From positions 1,571 through 12,299 of the forward strand of contig DGHP01000173.1 in NCBI GenBank assembly GCA_002392705.1: a DNA stretch of 10,729 nucleotides, given 5' to 3'. The notes under the pieces are model-generated. The model was not told where the DNA came from and ran no database searches. It was given only the letters and a program-made list of their open reading frames with translations. This document shows, piece after piece, positions 6,493-10,729 of this stretch; positions within the stretch are counted from its first letter, which is position 1; every line of letters begins with the position of its first letter. The DNA comes from Lachnospiraceae bacterium UBA3845 (GTDB lineage: Bacteria; Bacillota; Clostridia; Lachnospirales; Lachnospiraceae). The translations under genes were made by a program, and so were the position numbers.

Positions 6493-8202
6493 ATGACAGA
6501 AAGAAAAAACTGCCCGGATATGGGCTTTTACGAACGTTTTTACAGAAAATGGTGGTTTGCCCTGCTTCTGAATCTGGCGCTTCTGGCTTTTCTTCTCCTG
6601 GTCTGCAGGCCGAAGTTCGAGACCAACGACGATATGGGGATCGCCTTCTTCATTAACCGGGCAAGACCGATTCAGGATACCTATCTGCTTTTTGAGAACC
6701 GGATCCTGGGCATCGTTATGGCGAAACTCTACAGTTTCACAAACATGATTCCCTGGTACGGGCTGCTGCAGATCGCAGGTCTTTTTGCGGGATTTACCGC
6801 GATGACCTACGTTTTCCTGAACCATTTCGAGGGCTGGAGCGGGCTGCTTTTATCCGGCAGTCTCCTGAGTCTCTTCGCCTACGAAGGTTATATCCTGATG
6901 CAGTTCACCAAGACGGCCGGGCTGGTCACGGCCTGCGGGATTCTCCTTCTCTTTTACGCGATGACGGGGCTGAAGATGCGCTGGCTGTCAGCAGTCTTCG
7001 GGACGGCCATCACATCTTACGGTTTTCTGTACAGGGAAGAGGAGCCGCTTCTTGTCACGGCTCTGATGTGCGTGTACGGGCTCTTTCTCCTTATGAGTCT
7101 GACCCATGTCAGCGACAGGCGTGAGATCCGCGGACGGATCCTGCGCTATTTCGGCTGCCTCATGGCGGTGGTGCTGGCCGGCGGCGGTGTCTGGTTCTTT
7201 CACGATTATACCTTCCATAAGAATCAGGATTCGATGGATTACCGGCTCTACAATAACGCGCATTCCGTACTCTCGGACTATGGCTGGCCTTCCTATGAGA
7301 AGCACAAAGAGGAGATCGAAGCGCTGGGACTTGACGAGGCGACGTATAATTATTACAAATCGTGGAATTATTATGATCCGGAACTTGTAAATACCGAGCT
7401 CTTTGAAAAACTCGGGGAGATGAAGGCGGAAGAGCGGGGTTCCTTCGGGCCGGCGACGATCCGTCGCTTCCTGGAGCATTATCCTTCGGATTTCTTTGAA
7501 AACCGGGCCTTTTATATGTGGCTGGCAGCCCTGGCCGTCCTGCTCCTGTTCGGTTTCCGCAGCTGGCAGACGCCGGCGGCGGCCGGCATACAGATCGTGA
7601 TCCTGCTGTCCCTTTTCCTTTATTTGTTCTACCAGGGGCGCTACGGATACAACAGGGTGGACTGCCCGATCTGGTTTTCCTGCACGCTGGTGCTTCTTAT
7701 GATGACAGATCCCGGAAAGCTGAGGCTGCCATGGCGCTTCGCCGTCCTGATGGTGGCGGGATGTCTGATCTTCAACCAGCATTTCTGGTCCGTCAACTGG
7801 AGAAGCAGCACGGCGGACAAGGAAGCGAAGCGGAAAGAGACTCTGCAGCTTACCCTGCAGCTCGCAGGGGATCAGGATCATCTCTACCTGCTGAGGATGG
7901 GCGGCCTGGAATTTGCCGACGCTTTCGGTCCTCTGGACCTGGTTCCGGTCGGCGTCTACTCCAACACCGCGCCGCTCGGAGGCTGGGGAGCCGGAAGTCC
8001 CGCCCACAGAGCGGTCCTGAACCGTTACGGGGTAGTGAATCCCTTCCGGGACGTGATCAACAATCCGGATGTCTACCTGATTGACAAAGAGATCGAAACA
8101 ACGATGGAATATATCCATACGCACTACGACCCGCACGCGATCGCGACAAGGGCCGGTGAGATCGGTAAATATCCTTATTATACAGTGTCGTCGGAATACT
8201 GA
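6493..8202 (+). CDS. Multi-pass membrane protein of unknown function, GT-C glycosyltransferase-like
   Basis: I do not recognise a named family. 569 residues from ATG 6493, chosen for AGGATGGTG about 8-13 bases upstream and for the promoter at 6430-6458. I count about ten to eleven hydrophobic segments (20-38, 86-108, 115-135, 140-160, 162-178, 186-203, 217-236, 340-356, 363-381, 392-405, 413-427). After the first comes FETNDD (42-47), an acidic motif in the first outer loop, the place where GT-C membrane glycosyltransferases keep their catalytic carboxylate. Two large hydrophilic parts follow: 237-340, rich in Tyr, Asp and Glu, and a C-terminal domain 428-569. This architecture resembles enzymes that move sugars from lipid carriers onto cell-surface polymers or proteins, but that is inference. 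It is divergent from the pot operon and stands alone. Its 3' end, stop included, is duplicated just downstream. Confidence 0.85.
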   Translation: MTERKNCPDMGFYERFYRKWWFALLLNLALLAFLLLVCRPKFETNDDMGIAFFINRARPIQDTYLLFENRILGIVMAKLYSFTNMIPWYGLLQIAGLFAGFTAMTYVFLNHFEGWSGLLLSGSLLSLFAYEGYILMQFTKTAGLVTACGILLLFYAMTGLKMRWLSAVFGTAITSYGFLYREEEPLLVTALMCVYGLFLLMSLTHVSDRREIRGRILRYFGCLMAVVLAGGGVWFFHDYTFHKNQDSMDYRLYNNAHSVLSDYGWPSYEKHKEEIEALGLDEATYNYYKSWNYYDPELVNTELFEKLGEMKAEERGSFGPATIRRFLEHYPSDFFENRAFYMWLAALAVLLLFGFRSWQTPAAAGIQIVILLSLFLYLFYQGRYGYNRVDCPIWFSCTLVLLMMTDPGKLRLPWRFAVLMVAGCLIFNQHFWSVNWRSSTADKEAKRKETLQLTLQLAGDQDHLYLLRMGGLEFADAFGPLDLVPVGVYSNTAPLGGWGAGSPAHRAVLNRYGVVNPFRDVINNPDVYLIDKEIETTMEYIHTHYDPHAIATRAGEIGKYPYYTVSSEY

Positions 8203-8219
8203 GTCATCGGAATACTGAG
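8191..8219 (+). repeat. Short tandem duplication spanning the stop codon of the membrane protein gene
   Basis: TCGGAATACTGAG occurs at 8191-8203 and again at 8207-8219, exact over 13 bases, with a period of 16. The first copy holds the last codons (E, Y) and the TGA stop. This is the same kind of arrangement as the arrays after potB and potC but with two copies only. Confidence 0.75.
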
Positions 8220-8245
8220 GAAACACTGATTATATCAGCATTTCC
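8219..8245 (+). other. Interrupted hairpin after the membrane protein gene
   Basis: GGAAA (8219-8223), CA, CTGAT (8226-8230), TAT loop, ATCAG (8234-8238), CA, TTTCC (8241-8245). Two 5-bp helices are separated by a symmetric internal loop. There is no T run after it, so it is a poor intrinsic terminator; it may stabilise the 3' end or do nothing. Confidence 0.35.
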
Positions 8246-8308
8246 CGGTGCCCCGGCGGATTGCAGTGCCGCGCAGCGGAACAGAAACTGACTCTTACGG
8301 CTGTTTGT

Positions 8309-8327
8309 GCCGCCGGCTATGGGCGGC
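8309..8327 (+). other. GC hairpin just upstream of the lactonase-family ribosome site
   Basis: GCCGCC (8309-8314), a 7-base loop, GGCGGC (8322-8327): a perfect 6-bp all-GC stem ending 5 bases before the GGAG at 8333-8336. It could affect translation of the gene at 8344 or mark an RNA processing point. No promoter is evident between the upstream gene and this one. Confidence 0.35.
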
Positions 8328-8343
8328 GGAATGGAGATTTAAG

Positions 8344-9399
8344 ATGGAACAGAAAAAGTATGTAGCCTATATCGGAACCTATACGCACGGAAGCAGCATC
8401 GGCATCCACATCTATGACATGGATATGGAGAACAGAACCCTGAAGGAGCGTTCCGTTGTGCCGGTTCACAATTCATCCTACGTCACAAAGTCCCGCAGCG
8501 GACAGTATCTCTATTCCATCGCGGACGAAGGAGTGGAGGTTCTGAAGATCGAACCGAACGGGGACCTGACCTCGATCAACAAGGTCGATATCGACGGCAT
8601 GCGGGGCTGCTATCTGTCCACGGATGTATCCGGCAAATTCCTCTTTGTCGGAGGCTATCATGACGGAAAAGTGACCGTAGTTCACACCCACAGGGACGGA
8701 CGCCTGGGCTCCGTCATGGACGGGGTCTTCCATCAGGGGATCGGGTCCGTGGCAGAGAGAAATTTCAGACCGCATGTCAGCTGTGTGATTCCGACGCCGG
8801 ACGACAAATATCTGTGCGCGGTCGACAACGGGGTTGACCAGGTTAAGATCTATAAGGTGACGCCGGGGACCGGGAAGCTGCATCTGTACGATATTCTGCG
8901 CTTGCCTCTGGAGGCCGCGCCGAGGCTGATGTGCTTCTCAAAGGACGGGCGTTTTGCCTACATCAACTGTGAGATGAGCAACCAGATCCGGGTCTATTCC
9001 TACGACGGGAGCGGGAAGTCCCCGAAGTTCGAGCTGATCCAGGAAGTGCGGAGCATCATGGACATGAAGGATGTCTCCTCCGCCAGCTGCGCGCTGAAGA
9101 TCTCCCCCAGCGGGAAATATCTCTATACTTCCAGCGCCGGGGAGAATACGGTGGGGATCTTCCGGATCGACCCGGAGACGGGCCTCCTGGGAAAAATCCT
9201 GATTCTGCCCATAAGCGGCGGCTATCCAAAGGATATCGACGTATTCCCGGATGAAAAGACCATGGTCGTTCTCTGCCATGAGTCCAACTATATGAGATTC
9301 TTTACCATTGATTATGAGAAAAAGACGCTGATCATGAAGGGAAAACAGGTTCCGGTGGAGACGCCGAACTGTATCCTGGTCTCCGAGACAGAGGAGTGA
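8344..9399 (+). CDS. Lactonase-family seven-bladed beta-propeller protein (6-phosphogluconolactonase/Pgl-like)
   Basis: 351 residues from ATG 8344, which has GGAG 7 bases upstream. The start MEQKKYVAYIGTYTHG and blade repeats of the form SPSGKYLYTSSAGENTVGIFRIDPETG (254-280) and TPDDKYLCAVDNGVDQVKIYKV (151-172) mark the beta-propeller lactonase family (E. coli Pgl, fungal carboxy-muconate cyclase). Against the four active-site residues described for the Neurospora muconate enzyme, I place His144 (RPH), Arg194 (APR), Glu210 (NCE) and Lys296 (PKD); the last is usually Arg. The His common after the PR motif in Pgl (GPRH) is Leu195 here. No signal peptide, so probably cytoplasmic. Whether it hydrolyses 6-phosphogluconolactone is open: the neighbours are not pentose phosphate genes. 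It lies 141 bases after the membrane protein gene and 126 before aroC, all on one strand. Confidence 0.88.
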   Translation: MEQKKYVAYIGTYTHGSSIGIHIYDMDMENRTLKERSVVPVHNSSYVTKSRSGQYLYSIADEGVEVLKIEPNGDLTSINKVDIDGMRGCYLSTDVSGKFLFVGGYHDGKVTVVHTHRDGRLGSVMDGVFHQGIGSVAERNFRPHVSCVIPTPDDKYLCAVDNGVDQVKIYKVTPGTGKLHLYDILRLPLEAAPRLMCFSKDGRFAYINCEMSNQIRVYSYDGSGKSPKFELIQEVRSIMDMKDVSSASCALKISPSGKYLYTSSAGENTVGIFRIDPETGLLGKILILPISGGYPKDIDVFPDEKTMVVLCHESNYMRFFTIDYEKKTLIMKGKQVPVETPNCILVSETEE

Positions 9400-9407
9400 G
9401 AGCACTT

Positions 9408-9478
9408 TCATGACTTCCATACAGCCGCGAGCGGCCTGTCTGTCATGAGATAAAGAGCTGTCAGGACAGGTCTTTATC
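9408..9478 (+). other. Two adjacent inverted repeats in the aroC leader
   Basis: First element, 9408-9448: outer arms TCATGAC and GTCATGA (7 bp, perfect) enclose an inner helix ACAG-CCG/CGG-CTGT with one bulge. Second element, 9449-9478: GATAAAGA and TCTTTATC (8 bp, perfect), a single G/G mismatch, then CTGTC/GACAG, for 14-base arms with a 2-base centre. They touch end to end. CCTGTC of the first (9435-9440) can instead pair with GACAGG of the second (9465-9470), so the two folds may compete. No T run follows, so simple attenuation is not obvious. Confidence 0.6.
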
Positions 9479-9525
9479 CATGCGCGATGGGAGTCTGTGA
9501 AAATCAGAGGAAAGGAAGGTCGGAG

Positions 9526-10710
9526 ATGGCCGGTTCAACATTCGGAACCCTGTTCCGGGTCACAAGCTGGGGGGAGAGCCACGGAAAAGCGCTTGGCGTG
9601 GTCGTGGACGGATGCCCTGCCGGACTGCCGCTTTCGGAGGAGGATATTCAGGTCTACCTGGACAGAAGAAAACCGGGCCGCAGCCGCTATGCCACAGCCA
9701 GGTCCGAAGGGGACAGGGCACAGATCCTGTCGGGCGTATTCGAAGGAAAGACCACCGGCACACCGATCTCCATCCTGGTCAGCAATGAGGACCAGCATTC
9801 GAAAGATTACAGCAATATCGCGGATATCTACAGACCGGGGCATGCAGATCTGGGCTTTGACAAAAAGTACGGCTTCAGGGACTACCGGGGCGGCGGAAGA
9901 AGCTCCGGCCGGGAGACGATCGGCAGAGTCGCGGCAGGAGCCATCGCCTGCAGGATTCTCGCCCTGAAGGGAATCCGGGTGACAGCCTACACGAAAGCGA
10001 TCGGCCCGGTGAGCTGCGATCCGGCCCGTTTTGACGCGGATTATCTGAAGGAGAGCACTCTCTGCATGCCGGACCGGGAGGCGGAAGAGAGGGCGCAGGC
10101 CTACTTAAACCGCTGCATGGAGGAGAAGGACTCTTCAGGCGGTATCGTGGAATGCGTCATCACAGGCATGCCGCAGGGGATCGGCGAACCGGTCTTTGAC
10201 AAACTTGACGCCCTGCTCGGGCAGGCCATGTTCTCAATCGGCGCTGTCAAGGGCGTGGAGATCGGGGCAGGGTTTGAGGCCGCCGGAATGCGCGGCTCTG
10301 AGAACAATGACCAGTACATGTATCCGGACAGTCCGGGAAATGGTCCGTCCACACCTGACAGATATCACCCCGACACCGGTTCGCAGGAAAACAGCGGCAG
10401 GAGCGGTTTGGACGTGCAGCACAGCGACAATGAAAACGCGCCCATGAAGATGTCCAACCATGCGGGCGGAATTCTGGGCGGCATGAGCGACGGGACGGAG
10501 ATTGTTCTGCGGGCCGCATTCAAGCCGACGCCGTCCATCGCCAGACCCCAGAGTGCGCTGGCGTCCGACGGCAGCGTCCGGATGATAGAAATCAGGGGCA
10601 GGCATGACCCGGTTATTGTACCCAGAGCGGTCGTTGTGGTGGAGTGTATGGCAGCCATAACCGTCCTGGACCTGCTGATGCGGGACCTTTCGTCAAGACT
10701 TGACTGGTAA
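9526..10710 (+). CDS. aroC: AroC, chorismate synthase
   Basis: Last step of the shikimate pathway: converts 5-enolpyruvylshikimate 3-phosphate to chorismate with reduced FMN, in the cytoplasm. 394 residues from ATG 9526, chosen because AGGAAGG sits about 8 bases upstream and the protein then begins MAGSTFGTLFRVTSWGESHG as in the family. All signatures are present: GESHG with His19; RPGHADLGFDKKYGFRDYRGGGRSSGRE (103-130) with His106; NHAGGILGG (311-319); RGRHDPVIVPRA (357-368) with Asp361. These match the catalytic His, His and Asp known for the enzyme. Oddity: between GSENND (257-262) and MSNHAGG (309-315) there are about 46 residues where E. coli has about 7; the insert is rich in Pro, Asp, Gly, Asn and Ser. 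An in-frame ATG at 9487 would add 13 residues and lacks support. After the stop an ATG at 10711 stays open to the window end; too short to call. Confidence 0.95.
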   Translation: MAGSTFGTLFRVTSWGESHGKALGVVVDGCPAGLPLSEEDIQVYLDRRKPGRSRYATARSEGDRAQILSGVFEGKTTGTPISILVSNEDQHSKDYSNIADIYRPGHADLGFDKKYGFRDYRGGGRSSGRETIGRVAAGAIACRILALKGIRVTAYTKAIGPVSCDPARFDADYLKESTLCMPDREAEERAQAYLNRCMEEKDSSGGIVECVITGMPQGIGEPVFDKLDALLGQAMFSIGAVKGVEIGAGFEAAGMRGSENNDQYMYPDSPGNGPSTPDRYHPDTGSQENSGRSGLDVQHSDNENAPMKMSNHAGGILGGMSDGTEIVLRAAFKPTPSIARPQSALASDGSVRMIEIRGRHDPVIVPRAVVVVECMAAITVLDLLMRDLSSRLDW

Positions 10711-10729
10711 ATGTATAATAAAGGATGCA

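Noticed and set aside
9400..9525. T-box or amino-acid attenuator before aroC
   Set aside because: I see no TGGNACCGCG-type T-box motif, no leader peptide rich in aromatic codons and no T run after either hairpin.

Overview
The window looks like chromosomal DNA of a Gram-positive gut-type Firmicute, most likely a clostridial lineage such as Lachnospiraceae. I infer this from strong AGGAGG-type ribosome sites, moderate GC content, an XRE-cupin regulator next to potABCD, and the style of the proteins. I could run no homology search, so the taxon is a judgement. All genes look intact, and I see no tRNA, rRNA, CRISPR array, transposase or phage gene.

Layout. (1) 66-1106, plus strand: an RluA-family pseudouridine synthase. 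It ends at a perfect 13-bp stem that can terminate transcription from both sides. (2) 1179-6112, minus strand: a polyamine import operon, read from right to left as XRE-cupin regulator, potA, potB, potC, potD. A perfect-hexamer promoter (TTGACA-N16-TATAAT) lies before the regulator, with two related palindromes just downstream of it. A second, weaker promoter lies before potA. (3) 6493-8202, plus strand, divergent from the operon: a large multi-pass membrane protein with a FETNDD motif, possibly a GT-C type glycosyltransferase, with its own promoter. (4) 8344-9399, plus strand: a seven-bladed beta-propeller lactonase-family protein. (5) 9526-10710, plus strand: chorismate synthase AroC with an unusual insert of about 40 residues, preceded by two inverted repeats.

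How it works together. PotA (ATPase), PotB and PotC (permeases) and PotD (binding protein) form one ABC importer for spermidine/putrescine. The regulator at the head of the operon probably senses polyamine or a related signal and binds the palindromes over its own leader. The other genes are housekeeping or unassigned and show no clear link to polyamines.

The most unusual thing I see is structural. The 3' ends of potC and potB, including their stop codons, are each repeated in tandem in the gap that follows (five copies of 35-37 bp after potC, three copies of 21-29 bp after potB). A short duplication of the same kind spans the stop codon of the membrane protein gene. I know of no named element like this.
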